A DNA stretch of 64,000 nucleotides from Streptomyces rimosus (GTDB taxonomy: Bacteria > Actinomycetota > Actinomycetes > Streptomycetales > Streptomycetaceae), in NCBI RefSeq assembly GCF_008704655.1, contig NZ_CP023688.1, positions 8,187,001 to 8,251,000 of the forward strand. The letters run 5' to 3'. A program made the position numbers and the translations under genes. The notes beneath the pieces are model-generated. The model was not told the DNA's origin. It ran no database searches and worked only from the letters and a program-made list of their open reading frames with translations. Positions 53,405-62,246 of this stretch are shown one piece after another (the stretch's first letter is position 1; each line of letters starts with the position of its first letter).

Positions 53405-54933
53405 GCAGTCCCTTTCGTCCGGCGTGATAGGTGCGGCCAGTACTGCTCGTCCAGGCACCAGTGCCAGGGCGCGTCCTCCTGGCCGGGTCCGTCCGCCGCC
53501 CCCTCCTGCCATACGGCGACCTTGCGGGCGACGGGCTGCTGCTGCGCCTCGTCGGCGCTGAAGTCCATGCAGTATCCGGCGGTGTTGGCGAACGCCAGCA
53601 GGTCGCCGGGGCGCGGCGCGGCCGGCAGGTGGACCGCGCGCCGGGTGATCATGTCGGCCTCCAGGCACAGGTTGCCCGCGAGGTAGACCGCCACGGGGCC
53701 GCTGTCCGGGCCCGGCCGCGCGTCGCGCGGTACGAGGACGGGGTCGACGAGGACGCCGTGCTCCTCCAGCCCGATGTCGTCGGCGTTCGCGTCCAGACGC
53801 ACGAGGAGGTGGTCGAGAGACGCGCGGTCGCAACTAGCGGGCTCGCCCTCGGTGGCTTGTGTACGGCGTACCTCCAGCACCCGCGCCAGGGTGACCCCGC
53901 ACTGGTCCACCAGCGCCCGGCCCGGCTCGGTGTGCAGCTCGTACAGGTTCTCCAGCAGCAGGGTGGCCAGCGGGCGGCCCAGCGAGGGGGCGGGGAGCGA
54001 CAGGAGGGCGTCGAGGTACTGGGCGCCGGCGGTCGGGCGGTGGGCCGGGTACAGGGCCAGGGCACCGCGCAGGGTGCCGTTCTCGTTGCGCAGGCCGTAG
54101 GTGTGGCGGCGCCAGGTCATGGGCGGGCGGGTGCCCAGCGCGGCGTTGGTCAGCTCGGTGGTGTAGCGCTGCCACTGCCCGCCGTCGGCGAGGTAATCCG
54201 TGCCGAAGCCGCCGCCGATGTCCACGGCACGCGGCGTGAAGCCCCGGGCGCGGCAGGTGTCCAGGGCCTTGACGCACCCTTCGAGGGCGACCGCCTTCTC
54301 GGCCGGGCTGGTGGTGTCGAGGTGGTAGCCCACCCCGGTCAGCTCCACCGCGTCACCGTGCCGTTCGACCGACTTGAGCAGGCCGTCCAGGTCGCCTTCG
54401 GCCGTACCGAAGCGGCTCTGCCGGGTGAGCAGCCTGACGCCGGGGGCACGGAAGCCGGAGAGCCGCAGCAGGATGCGGACGCGGGGGAGGCCGTGGTCCC
54501 GTACGAGCGCGGCGAGCGCGTCCAGTTCCCCCGGGCTGTCGATGTGGACGGCGGTGCCGGAGCGGGCCGCCAGCCACAGGAATTCCGTGTTCTTCGGCCC
54601 GGTCGCCAGGATGCGGTCCGGTGCGAACCCGGACCCCAGCGCGTGCTGGAGCTCGCCGAGCGACGCCACGTCCATCCCCGCGTCGGTGGCGGCGAGCCGC
54701 CGCACCAGGGCGCTGGACCGGTTCGCCTTGTGCGCGAAGTGGATGACGCCGCCGAGGTGGTGGCGGCGGTAGACGGCCCGAAAGGCGGCGAGGTTCTCGG
54801 CGATCCGGTCCGGTAACACCACGTTCAGCGGCGACCCGAGCCCGCCGGCGAGCATATGGAGAAACGTCCTTGCGCGCAGCAGGGAAGCCAGCCGGGACTC
54901 CAACCGCGGTTCCAGGTACAAGGGAACGTCCAT
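53401..54933 (-). CDS. Y4yA-like PLP-dependent decarboxylase (alanine-racemase fold)
   Basis: The 510-residue protein has a fold-III PLP barrel with Lys69 in VIHFAHKANRSSALV and glycine-rich phosphate site VDIGGGFGTDYLADG. A late beta domain holds VYLAGNLCLEADMITR and LLAFANTAGYCMDFSAD. This resembles the Y4yA family and diaminopimelate/ornithine decarboxylases, but the length exceeds lysA (about 460). The catalytic Cys-Asp region of classic decarboxylases appears as NLCLEAD. It probably decarboxylates an amino acid made or modified by its operon partners. It overlaps the next gene by 4 bp. Start ATG 54933; a hydrophobic start is absent. Confidence 0.82.
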   Translation of the reverse strand: MDVPLYLEPRLESRLASLLRARTFLHMLAGGLGSPLNVVLPDRIAENLAAFRAVYRRHHLGGVIHFAHKANRSSALVRRLAATDAGMDVASLGELQHALGSGFAPDRILATGPKNTEFLWLAARSGTAVHIDSPGELDALAALVRDHGLPRVRILLRLSGFRAPGVRLLTRQSRFGTAEGDLDGLLKSVERHGDAVELTGVGYHLDTTSPAEKAVALEGCVKALDTCRARGFTPRAVDIGGGFGTDYLADGGQWQRYTTELTNAALGTRPPMTWRRHTYGLRNENGTLRGALALYPAHRPTAGAQYLDALLSLPAPSLGRPLATLLLENLYELHTEPGRALVDQCGVTLARVLEVRRTQATEGEPASCDRASLDHLLVRLDANADDIGLEEHGVLVDPVLVPRDARPGPDSGPVAVYLAGNLCLEADMITRRAVHLPAAPRPGDLLAFANTAGYCMDFSADEAQQQPVARKVAVWQEGAADGPGQEDAPWHWCLDEQYWPHLSRRTKGTA

Positions 54934-55024
54934 ACGGAATACTTCCCCCGGTACGGACCCGAGGCCACCTCGTACACGGAACCGGCCGGGCGTACCGGCC
55001 GCGGCGGGCGGCCGGTACCGGTCC

Positions 55025-56668
55025 TCACACGGCGGCGGTCCGGGACTCCGCCAGGTGCCGGACGCCGGACCGTACGGCCCAGAAGAAGACCGCGAGCGCG
55101 AAGGCCGCCACGATCAGCGAGTCGTACGGAGCGGGCAGCAGACCGGAGCCCTCGAAGCTGCCCAGCCAGGACAGCAGGGGCAGCACCGCCAGGTACGCCA
55201 CCAGCCAGGCACCGGTGCGCAGTTCGGCGAGCAGGGGCAGCCGCCGCCCGGCGCCGTCCCGGTCGCCCACGGCGTCCGCCGCGCCGTCACCGGAGCGCCG
55301 CATCGCCAGGAAGATCAGCAGCCCGGCGAGGACCAGCGGCAGCGCCAGCCGCAGGTTGTGCCAGCCCGACCAGTACACGAACTCGCTGGCCACCACGAAA
55401 CTCACCGGCGCGATCCAGCGCAGGCCCGGCACCCAGCCCGACGTTCTGCTCCCGGGGTCGGCGAGGAAGACCGCCGCGGCGACCGCGGACGCCCCGTAGA
55501 TCAGCAGATACATGTTGCCCATCACGCTGACGATGTCCTGCCAGCCCCCGAACGGCAGCAGGAAGATCACGATCACCGCGAGGTTGAGCACCAGCGCCCG
55601 GCGCGGCACACCGAACCGCTCGTTGACCGCCATGAAGAAGCGGGGCAGGGTGCGGTTCTTCGCGAGCGCGTAGGTGTGCCGGGCGTTGATCGCCACACCC
55701 ACGTACGCGGAGCCGCCGGGGGAGATCACCGCGTCCGCGTACAGCAGGCTGGACAGCCAGTGCAGGTTGAGGATCAGCGCCAGCTGCCCGAAGGGGGACT
55801 CGAAGGACACGCCCTTCCAGCCGCCGCCGAGCAGGTTCTCGGGGACGGTGAAGAGGAACGCCACCTGGAGGGCGAGATACATGGCGACCGCCAGGGCGAT
55901 GCCGGTCAGGACGGCCGCGGGGATCGTCTTACGGGGGTTGCGGGCCTCGCCCGAGAAGTCCAGCGGCGCCTGGAACCCGTTGACCGAGTAGACGATGCCA
56001 CCGCCGGCCAGCGCGGTCAGGCAGGCGGCGTAACCATACGGGGCGAAGCCGCCGTGGTCGGTCAGGCGCCCTTCGTGCCAGCCGGAGGCGATGAGCGCGA
56101 TCACGGTGATCACCGGGACCGCGATCTTGAACACCGTGATCAGGTTGTTCAGCCGCGCGAACATCCGCACCGCGTACCAGTTCAGCGCCGTCAGGACCAC
56201 ACTGAGCGCGGCGGCGACACCGACCCCGGCCAGGGTCAGGGTGTGGCCGCTGTAGAGGCCCGGCACATAGTGCGCGGCGTACTGCATGATCGCGCTGATC
56301 TCGGCCGCGGTGCCGCCCACCGAGAGCAGCACCGACCAGCCCACCAGTGTGCCGACCAGCCGTCCGTTGGCGAACAGCGGCCAGCGGACCGTGCCGCCGC
56401 CCTCGGGCCGCGACGCGCCCAGCTCCACCATGACCAGGGCGACCAGCGCGCACAGCAGCCCCGCGCCGATCCAGGACAGCAGCGAGGCGGGGCCCGCCGT
56501 CTGCGCCGCGTACAGGGCGGCGAACAGCCAGCCGGACCCGACGATGTTGGAGAACCCGATCGCGGTGAGCCCCCAGAACCCCAGGTCGCGGCGCAACCGG
56601 CGCTCTTGCGCCAGCACCACTGGCGCACCGGCCCCGTCGACCTCACCCGTCACCTGACGTTCCGACAC
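55025..56668 (-). CDS. APC-family amino-acid permease of the PLP cassette
   Basis: The 547-residue protein has about 12-13 membrane helices, with first-helix motif AIGFSNIVGSGWLF and a sixth-helix region GGIVYSVNGFQAPLDFSGE (APC/AroP-like substrate site). It imports an amino acid or exchanges it for a product. GTG 56668 has GGGAGGAAG upstream; homology starts after RLRRDLGFWG. The gene lies 91 bp upstream of the decarboxylase on the same strand and leads the PLP cassette. Two CCGATATG direct repeats sit 113-147 bp upstream of the start. Confidence 0.88.
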   Translation of the reverse strand: MSERQVTGEVDGAGAPVVLAQERRLRRDLGFWGLTAIGFSNIVGSGWLFAALYAAQTAGPASLLSWIGAGLLCALVALVMVELGASRPEGGGTVRWPLFANGRLVGTLVGWSVLLSVGGTAAEISAIMQYAAHYVPGLYSGHTLTLAGVGVAAALSVVLTALNWYAVRMFARLNNLITVFKIAVPVITVIALIASGWHEGRLTDHGGFAPYGYAACLTALAGGGIVYSVNGFQAPLDFSGEARNPRKTIPAAVLTGIALAVAMYLALQVAFLFTVPENLLGGGWKGVSFESPFGQLALILNLHWLSSLLYADAVISPGGSAYVGVAINARHTYALAKNRTLPRFFMAVNERFGVPRRALVLNLAVIVIFLLPFGGWQDIVSVMGNMYLLIYGASAVAAAVFLADPGSRTSGWVPGLRWIAPVSFVVASEFVYWSGWHNLRLALPLVLAGLLIFLAMRRSGDGAADAVGDRDGAGRRLPLLAELRTGAWLVAYLAVLPLLSWLGSFEGSGLLPAPYDSLIVAAFALAVFFWAVRSGVRHLAESRTAAV

Positions 56669-56780
56669 CGTACTTCCTCCCTGCTCCGTTACCGACGGCT
56701 CATGACCGTCCGCATGCGGATTCTGCCGTTCCTTGGCGGGAAAAGCGCACGTCACCACGCGCGACCGGCGGGAGAGGGGT

Positions 56781-56815
56781 CCGATATGTCGGGAGATGGA
56801 CTGCCCGATATGTGG
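56781..56815 (-). promoter_or_regulatory. Direct repeats upstream of the permease/PLP operon
   Basis: CCGATATGTCGG (56781-56792) and CCGATATGTGG (56805-56815) repeat at a 24-bp pitch, about two helical turns. They lie in the 325-bp gap upstream of the permease (start 56668). They look like a pair of regulator sites, but the regulator is unknown. Confidence 0.5.
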
Positions 56816-56940
56816 TGTGAAGGCGGGAGATGCCGGGTGGTCATGCGGCGGCTCGTCCGCCCGAGAGGAAGAAGATGACGGCTGTATGAAATCTGCGACG
56901 GCCGGTCGGCCGGCCGTGCTGCGACGGCGTACGGCGTCGT

Positions 56941-56979
56941 ACGGCGGGGCGCGGTCACCGACACACCGCGCCCCGCCGT
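56941..56979 (-). terminator. Perfect 15-bp hairpin after M9 collagenase gene
   Basis: ACGGCGGGGCGCGGT (56941-56955) and ACCGCGCCCCGCCGT (56965-56979) pair perfectly around a 9-nt loop. It lies 14 bp after the collagenase stop. Confidence 0.9.
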
Positions 56980-56993
56980 ACCGTCCGGTCCTG

Positions 56994-59324
56994 TCAGCTG
57001 CGCAGCGGTCCCTCGCAGGTGTAGGACGCGCTCCCGGCCCGGCCGTCGGACCAGATGTCCACGGCCCCGAAGGAGCAGTTCATGTCGGCCAGGTTGTTGG
57101 CCGCGGCACCGGCCCGGTCCAGCAGGAAGTAGTCGACGGTCTCCGACATCTCGGCGAAGACCCGGTCCGGGTCGCGGGCGTCGGAGAGGTTGGCGGTGAT
57201 CCGGCCGGTGCAGGTGAAGCGGGACCGGCCGGCCGGCTCGCCGGTGCCCGTACAGGCGGGGGTGGAGGACGTGGCCTTGGCGAAGGCCGCCTGGACCTCG
57301 GACGCCTCGGCGAACCGCAGCGACCCGTTGGGCGTGAAGGTGGTGTTCGGCACATACAGGTTGTCGGCCTGCGGGATCTGGGCGTCGAGGAACGCGTCGT
57401 ACGCGCGTTGCAGCCCGGCGTCCGCGCCCAGCCGGGTCCGCCACGCGTCGAAGCCCTTCGGGTCGTCGGCGCGCTGGTAGCCGTACATCTCCCGGAGCAG
57501 CGAAGGGCGCTGCTGCCAGAGGAACTCGAAGAACGTCCCGGCGTAGTTGTAGAAGCGGAAGCCGTCACCGGCGTACGTGGAGTGCAGCAGCCGGTCCACG
57601 CTCATCCGGGGACCGCCGTTCGCGGTGTCCGCGATCACGCCCTTGACCAGGGATTTGCGCACCTTCACCCCGTCGTCGCGGGTGCCCCCGGCGAAGAACT
57701 CGGCGGTGCCCTCGTCCATCGCGGTGGTCAGGTCACCGGTGTACCAGGGCCCCTCGCCGAAGCTGCCCGGCACGGCCCAGCGGCCGTTGAGGTAGTGGGT
57801 GTACTCGTGCCGGAACAGCTCTTCGAGGGTGAGCGTGGAGTCCTGCGGAACGCGCCGCTGGTAGGTGTAGAAGGTGGCGCCGTTCTCGATGTAGACGCCG
57901 CCGTTGTTCGTGCCCATGCCGGTCAGCAGCGGGTGCATGATCTCGTACTCGGCGCGCGAGGCGTACAGATGGATGTGCAGCGTGGTGTTGGTGTCGCCGG
58001 CCAGCGGCGTGTCCGTGCCGAGCACCCGGAAGAACTGCGCCTTGACCTGCTTGCTCGCGTAGTAGAGCTGGTCGACGGTGGCCCGGTCGAGCGCGGTGCG
58101 CACCTCCAGGGCGCCCCGGTCGTAGGGGTAGGTGTACGGGAAGATCTCGCGTTCGAGCTGCGCCCGGCAGACGCCGTGCCGCTCACAGTCGCCGAAGAAG
58201 TTCAGCCAGCCCGCCACACTGGCCCACGGGGCGCTGCGGCGGCCGAAGTTGGACTCCGCGACGGTGAGCAGACTGCCGAGATCGCTCACGATGGCGGGCT
58301 TGAGGGCGTCGATCTGACCGAAGCGGCCGTACTCGCCCAGCGCGTCGCGCACCGCCCAGGCGTTGGCCGCGCCTTTGAGGTGGGTGTGGCCCGAGAAAGC
58401 GCGGAAGTCGGCGCGGTATGCCGCGTCGGCGGTCACCGCGGCCCGGAAGGCCGTGTCGTTGTTGCCCGGGTACACGCCGAGGTAGTTGACGGTGAGAGCG
58501 GCGAGGGCGGCGCCGCCCCACATCGGGTCCGTGGCGGTCGGCTTGCCGGGGCCCATGGTGGCCAGTACCCGTCTCACCAGCGGGAGTTGGTGCTGGCGCA
58601 GGCCCGGTGCGCTCGCGGTGGTGAGGGCTTCGCGCAGCGTCTCGGCGTTGTGCCGGGTGGGCTCGAAGGTGCGGGACGCGGTCCCGTACGCGGCCACGGC
58701 CGCCCGCATCGCCTCGACCGTCGGGGCGTCCGTGACGTCGATCTCGTCGTGCGAGAAGTCGTGGTAGACGACCGCGTGCAGGTAGGTGAACAGCTCGTAC
58801 AGGTGGGTGGCGTCGGTGCCGTCGTGGCTCGGCGCGAGCGCGCTGATCCGGCGGGCGACGGCCTGGACGTGCGGCCGTGACATCACCGGGGCGAGCCGGG
58901 CGTCCCAGGTCCAGATCAGCCCGCGCAGACAGCCCTCGGTGGTGACGGCCGGGTCGGTGAGGAAGTCCGCGAGGGCTTCCGGGCCGAGGCGGGTGAGGGC
59001 GTCGAGGGTGCAGGCGGGCGCGGTGTCCGCGGGGCTGCCGCCGTGAGTGCTTGCCGACAGATCGCCGGGGATGCGCCCGCGTGGCACGCGGCCGTTGCCG
59101 GGCGGCAGGTCGCGGGCCGCGGGCCGCGGTGCGTCGGCCAGCCGGTCGGCCCGGTCGGTGTCGTGCCGCCGGTCCGTCGCGCCGCCGGTGGGACCGGCCA
59201 CCGGTGCGACGGCCGCCGGCCGGCCGGGCGCCGCGCCGTGGGCGGCCTGCGCCGCGGGAAGGAGGAGGCCCACCGAGAGAACGGCACTCAGCAGACCCTT
59301 GCGCACAGTGTGTAACGGAAACAC
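56994..59324 (-). CDS. Secreted M9-family (ColG-like) collagenase
   Basis: The 776-residue protein begins with a signal peptide (VRKGLLSAVLSVGLLLPAAQA, cut near AHGA). An activator domain of helical repeats with PTATDPMWGGAALAALTVN follows. The gluzincin peptidase domain holds HEYTH (His506, Glu507, His510) and the third ligand Glu in MDEGTAEFF. A C-terminal domain with Cys pairs ends it. M9 enzymes degrade collagen outside the cell. GTG 59324 is preferred, with an AGGAG site; an upstream start would add 18 residues. An almost ideal -35/-10 promoter lies 108-136 bp upstream, next to a GntR gene. Confidence 0.92.
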   Translation of the reverse strand: MFPLHTVRKGLLSAVLSVGLLLPAAQAAHGAAPGRPAAVAPVAGPTGGATDRRHDTDRADRLADAPRPAARDLPPGNGRVPRGRIPGDLSASTHGGSPADTAPACTLDALTRLGPEALADFLTDPAVTTEGCLRGLIWTWDARLAPVMSRPHVQAVARRISALAPSHDGTDATHLYELFTYLHAVVYHDFSHDEIDVTDAPTVEAMRAAVAAYGTASRTFEPTRHNAETLREALTTASAPGLRQHQLPLVRRVLATMGPGKPTATDPMWGGAALAALTVNYLGVYPGNNDTAFRAAVTADAAYRADFRAFSGHTHLKGAANAWAVRDALGEYGRFGQIDALKPAIVSDLGSLLTVAESNFGRRSAPWASVAGWLNFFGDCERHGVCRAQLEREIFPYTYPYDRGALEVRTALDRATVDQLYYASKQVKAQFFRVLGTDTPLAGDTNTTLHIHLYASRAEYEIMHPLLTGMGTNNGGVYIENGATFYTYQRRVPQDSTLTLEELFRHEYTHYLNGRWAVPGSFGEGPWYTGDLTTAMDEGTAEFFAGGTRDDGVKVRKSLVKGVIADTANGGPRMSVDRLLHSTYAGDGFRFYNYAGTFFEFLWQQRPSLLREMYGYQRADDPKGFDAWRTRLGADAGLQRAYDAFLDAQIPQADNLYVPNTTFTPNGSLRFAEASEVQAAFAKATSSTPACTGTGEPAGRSRFTCTGRITANLSDARDPDRVFAEMSETVDYFLLDRAGAAANNLADMNCSFGAVDIWSDGRAGSASYTCEGPLRS

Positions 59325-59431
59325 CGGCTGCTCCTGGGTAGAGGGTGTGGGGGCAGGTGCGGAGCCGTGCGGCATCAACTGCCGCGCGGAGGTGGGCAGT
59401 TGACTGCCCGACGGGCCGCGGCGCGCCCCGT

Positions 59432-59460
59432 AACCTAGTAATGTGACATTGCACTGACAA
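59432..59460 (-). promoter_or_regulatory. Promoter of the M9 collagenase gene
   Basis: On the minus strand, -35 TTGTCA (59455-59460) and -10 TAGGTT (59432-59437) are exactly 17 bp apart, good matches to primary-sigma promoters. The spacer holds GTGCAATGTCAC, a GTG-N6-CAC half-symmetric element, and TGACA occurs twice on the plus strand, so a regulator such as the adjacent GntR protein might bind here. Confidence 0.7.
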
Positions 59461-59528
59461 CCCGTCGGGTACGGGTTTCGGTGCTCGGGCTGTTCAGGGC
59501 CGTGCGCCGGATGCGCGCGAGGCCCCGT

Positions 59529-60194
59529 TCACCGCCCCGGCGCCGTACGCGCCCACAGCGACCTCACGTGCCCGAGGTGCCGCGCCATGCACGCCTGTGC
59601 TCCCGCGGCGTCACCCGCCAGCGCCAGATCCAGCAGCTCCAGGTGTTCCTGCGCCGAAGGCAGCAGCTCGCCCCGCTCGTCGAGACCGGTCAGACCGTAA
59701 AGGCGGGAGCGTTTGCGCAGGTCACCGACGGTTTCGACGAGCCGCGCGTTGCCGGAGAGGGCGAGCAGGTCCAGGTGGAAGCGGCGGTCGGCCTCCAGGT
59801 AGCCGATGAGGTCATGGGCCCGCGCGGCGGTGACGATCGCCTCGGCGAGCGGGCGGAGCGCGGCCAGTTGCTCGCGGGAGGCCGTGCGGGCCACCCGGCC
59901 CACGGTCGGCACTTCGATCAGGGCCCGTATCTCCGCGAACTGGTCCAGATCGCGCTCGCTCACCTCGGTGACCCGGAAGCCCTTGTTGCGCACCGGCTCG
60001 ACCAGGCCCTCGCGCGCGAGGTCGAGCATCGCTTCCCGTACGGGTGTCGCCGAGATCCCGAACCCGGCGGCGAGCGCGGGGGCGGAGTACACGGTGCCGG
60101 GGCGCAGTTCACCGGCGATCAGGGCGGCGCGCAGGGCGTGGGCGGCCCGGTCGCGCAGCCGTTCCTGGCCGGTGATCGGTCCGAGGTGCTGCAC
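59529..60194 (-). CDS. GntR-family regulator, FCD (FadR-like) subfamily
   Basis: The 221-residue protein has a winged helix (RDRAAHALRAALIAGELRPG, then ALAAGFGISATPVREAMLDLAREGLVE) in its first 75 residues. An all-helical FCD effector domain follows, with DLDQFAEIRALIEVP and DRRFHLDLLALSGNARLVE; the Asp and His residues there could bind metal and a carboxylate ligand. It lies on the same strand as the collagenase, downstream of the GT39-like gene. Its target may be the collagenase promoter 70-100 bp away. Confidence 0.88.
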   Translation of the reverse strand: MQHLGPITGQERLRDRAAHALRAALIAGELRPGTVYSAPALAAGFGISATPVREAMLDLAREGLVEPVRNKGFRVTEVSERDLDQFAEIRALIEVPTVGRVARTASREQLAALRPLAEAIVTAARAHDLIGYLEADRRFHLDLLALSGNARLVETVGDLRKRSRLYGLTGLDERGELLPSAQEHLELLDLALAGDAAGAQACMARHLGHVRSLWARTAPGR

Positions 60195-60323
60195 ATCGCC
60201 CCCTGGCTGGGCCCCTCGACGGGCGTCTGCGTACCCGGCGTGAACTGGGGCCCAGCGTACAAGGTGACGGCGGGTCAGGGGATGTGCGCGGGAGCGGCTC
60301 CGTGGCCTGCGGGGCCGGGTCGG

Positions 60324-61979
60324 TCAGTGCGCTTTCGGCCGTACGTTCAGGATGAAGCTGCCCCGGGGCTCGGAGCCGAACGGCCCCGCGTGCGCGTCGA
60401 ACGACGAGCCGCCGTACCGCGTGTTCAGTACGGACAGCGACCAGGTGGCCGGGGCGGCGAGCGTGGCGAGGCAGGCGGCGGCGAGGGCGAGGGCGCCGAG
60501 CGGACGGCGGCGCGTCCGGAGCCGGAGCACCAGCGCCGCGACCCCGAGCAGCCCGGCCGCCGCGACGAGCGGCGTCAGCCACGGCGCGAAATCCGCCTGC
60601 CCGGCCGCGAGATACCCGGCCCAGGCCGCCTGCGCCGCGACGGTCACGGGGAGGGCGAGGCGGGCGGCGCGGCTGCCGCGGTCCGCACGGTGCGCGCGCC
60701 ACATGGCGACGGCCCCGGCCGCGCTCAGGGCCGCGAGCGCGGGCGCCAGACCCGCCACGTACGCCGTGTGCGGTACGGGTACGACGCACAGCACCGCCGC
60801 CGTGGTCAGCAGCCAGGTGCCCCACATCACGTAACCGGCGCGCGTCCGGTCCGTACGGGGCCGCCCGCGGCTGCGGAACAGGCCGAAGGCGAGGCCGAGC
60901 AGAGCCGGCGGATAAAGCCAGCCGATCTGCCGCACCAGCCGCTCGCCGACCAGCTTGTGCGCGGGGTTGTTCTCCGGGTCCGAGGCCACGATGCCGCCGC
61001 GCCCGGCGCTCTGCCCGGCGCCGCCGCCACCGGACTTCGTGGTCCCGTCCGTACTGAAGGTGGCGCCGTTGCCCGACTGCCCGAACCGGCCGAATCCGTT
61101 GTAGTCGAAGACCATGGAGAAGGCACTGTCGCCCGAGGAGCCGCCCACCTGCGGGCGTACGTCCTTGGGCGTGAACGTCATCAGCAGCACCCAGGACAGC
61201 GACACCGCGCCCATGACCACCCCGGCGGTCAGCAGATGGCCGAGCCGCCTGCGGAGCGTGACCGGCGCCGCGAGCAGGTAGCCCACGGCGAGCGCGGGCA
61301 CGATCAGCCACGCCTGCATCATCTTGGCCTGGAAGCCCAGCCCCACCCAGACCCCGGCGAGCACCAGTGCGCCGAGGCGCCCGCCCCGCACGGCACGCTG
61401 GTACTGGTCCACCGCCAGCACCAGGCACATGATCAGGGACGCGTCGGGGATCGCGTGGCCGAACATGGAGGCCGCCACGGGGGTGAGCGTGAAGAGGCCG
61501 GCCGCCAGGAGACCGGCGGCGGCGCCCTGCCAGCGCCGTACGACGCGGTACATGACCAGCACGCAGACGACGCCCTCGACGCACTGCGGCAGGGTCAGGG
61601 CCCAGTCGTGGAAGCCGAAGAGGCGGGCGGAGAGGGCCTGCGGCCACAGGAAGCCGCCGATCTTGTCGAGGGTGACGGTGGCGCCGGGGTCGAAGGCGGT
61701 GAAGAGGAACGCCTTCCAGCTCTCGGCCATGCTGCGGGCGGCGGTCGAGTAGAACGGGGCCAGGCCGCTGCTGGTGATGTTCCACGCGTACAGCAGTCCG
61801 GCCAGCGCGGCGATCGCGAGCAGGGCGGGGCGCGCCCACGGGGGCTGTCCGTCGGGGGAGCGCCATAACTCCCAGCGACGGCGCGGGCGTTGGCGGGCCG
61901 CCGCGCGCCGGGACGCGCGCGTCGCGGTGGCGGAGGCGGACGGCGGGGACGGGGCCGAAGGCACGGGGGATGCGGACAT
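60324..61979 (-). CDS. GT39-like (ArnT/PMT) membrane glycosyltransferase, short form
   Basis: The 551-residue protein is a paralogue of the gene at 20174. Matching segments include AWNITSSGLAPFYSTAARSMAESWKAF and TLDKIGGFLWPQALSARLFG. It has about 10-12 helices, but after the last helix it stops with RGSFILNVRPKAH and lacks the long soluble extension of the paralogue. It probably transfers a sugar from a polyprenyl phosphate to an external acceptor. ATG 61979 starts MSASPVPSAPSPPS. A cluster of TTGTCCGG/CCGGACA words lies 100-165 bp upstream. It is followed by the GntR gene. Confidence 0.86.
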   Translation of the reverse strand: MSASPVPSAPSPPSASATATRASRRAAARQRPRRRWELWRSPDGQPPWARPALLAIAALAGLLYAWNITSSGLAPFYSTAARSMAESWKAFLFTAFDPGATVTLDKIGGFLWPQALSARLFGFHDWALTLPQCVEGVVCVLVMYRVVRRWQGAAAGLLAAGLFTLTPVAASMFGHAIPDASLIMCLVLAVDQYQRAVRGGRLGALVLAGVWVGLGFQAKMMQAWLIVPALAVGYLLAAPVTLRRRLGHLLTAGVVMGAVSLSWVLLMTFTPKDVRPQVGGSSGDSAFSMVFDYNGFGRFGQSGNGATFSTDGTTKSGGGGAGQSAGRGGIVASDPENNPAHKLVGERLVRQIGWLYPPALLGLAFGLFRSRGRPRTDRTRAGYVMWGTWLLTTAAVLCVVPVPHTAYVAGLAPALAALSAAGAVAMWRAHRADRGSRAARLALPVTVAAQAAWAGYLAAGQADFAPWLTPLVAAAGLLGVAALVLRLRTRRRPLGALALAAACLATLAAPATWSLSVLNTRYGGSSFDAHAGPFGSEPRGSFILNVRPKAH

Positions 61980-62079
61980 GGCAACGGGGCCTCCCGGTCA
62001 CGGGTGCGGTCGGGGCGGGACGTCCGCGCCGATGGTGGCCCCCTGTGGCGGGACGGACAAGGGAGGCGATTGACCGGGA

Positions 62080-62145
62080 ATTGTCCGGGAGATGACCGCG
62101 CAGCTCAGCGGAGCGGGCGTCGCGGCGCTCCGGACAATGTCCGGG
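62080..62145. promoter_or_regulatory. Repeated CCGGACA/TGTCCGG elements upstream of the short GT39-like gene
   Basis: ATTGTCCGG (62080-62088) is inverted as CCGGACAAT (62130-62138), and the latter continues as CCGGACAATGTCCGG, a near palindrome. A further GGACGGACAAGG is near 62051. They lie between the kinase stop (62247) and the glycosyltransferase start (61979), so they may be operator sites for the latter. Confidence 0.45.
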
Positions 62146-62246
62146 CGGCGGGCGGTCACCCGGCGGTGTGCTGGCCGTACGGCATACGACGTACGGCGCG
62201 TACGGGGGCGGTGTGCCGACGGGTCGTCACAGGGGCGTGGGAGCCG

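Noticed and set aside
50642..53686. Long plus-strand open frame of about 1000 codons opposite the PLP genes
   Set aside because: It is the antisense shadow of three clearly coding minus-strand genes; in high-GC DNA such frames are common. It shows no domain and no ribosome binding site.
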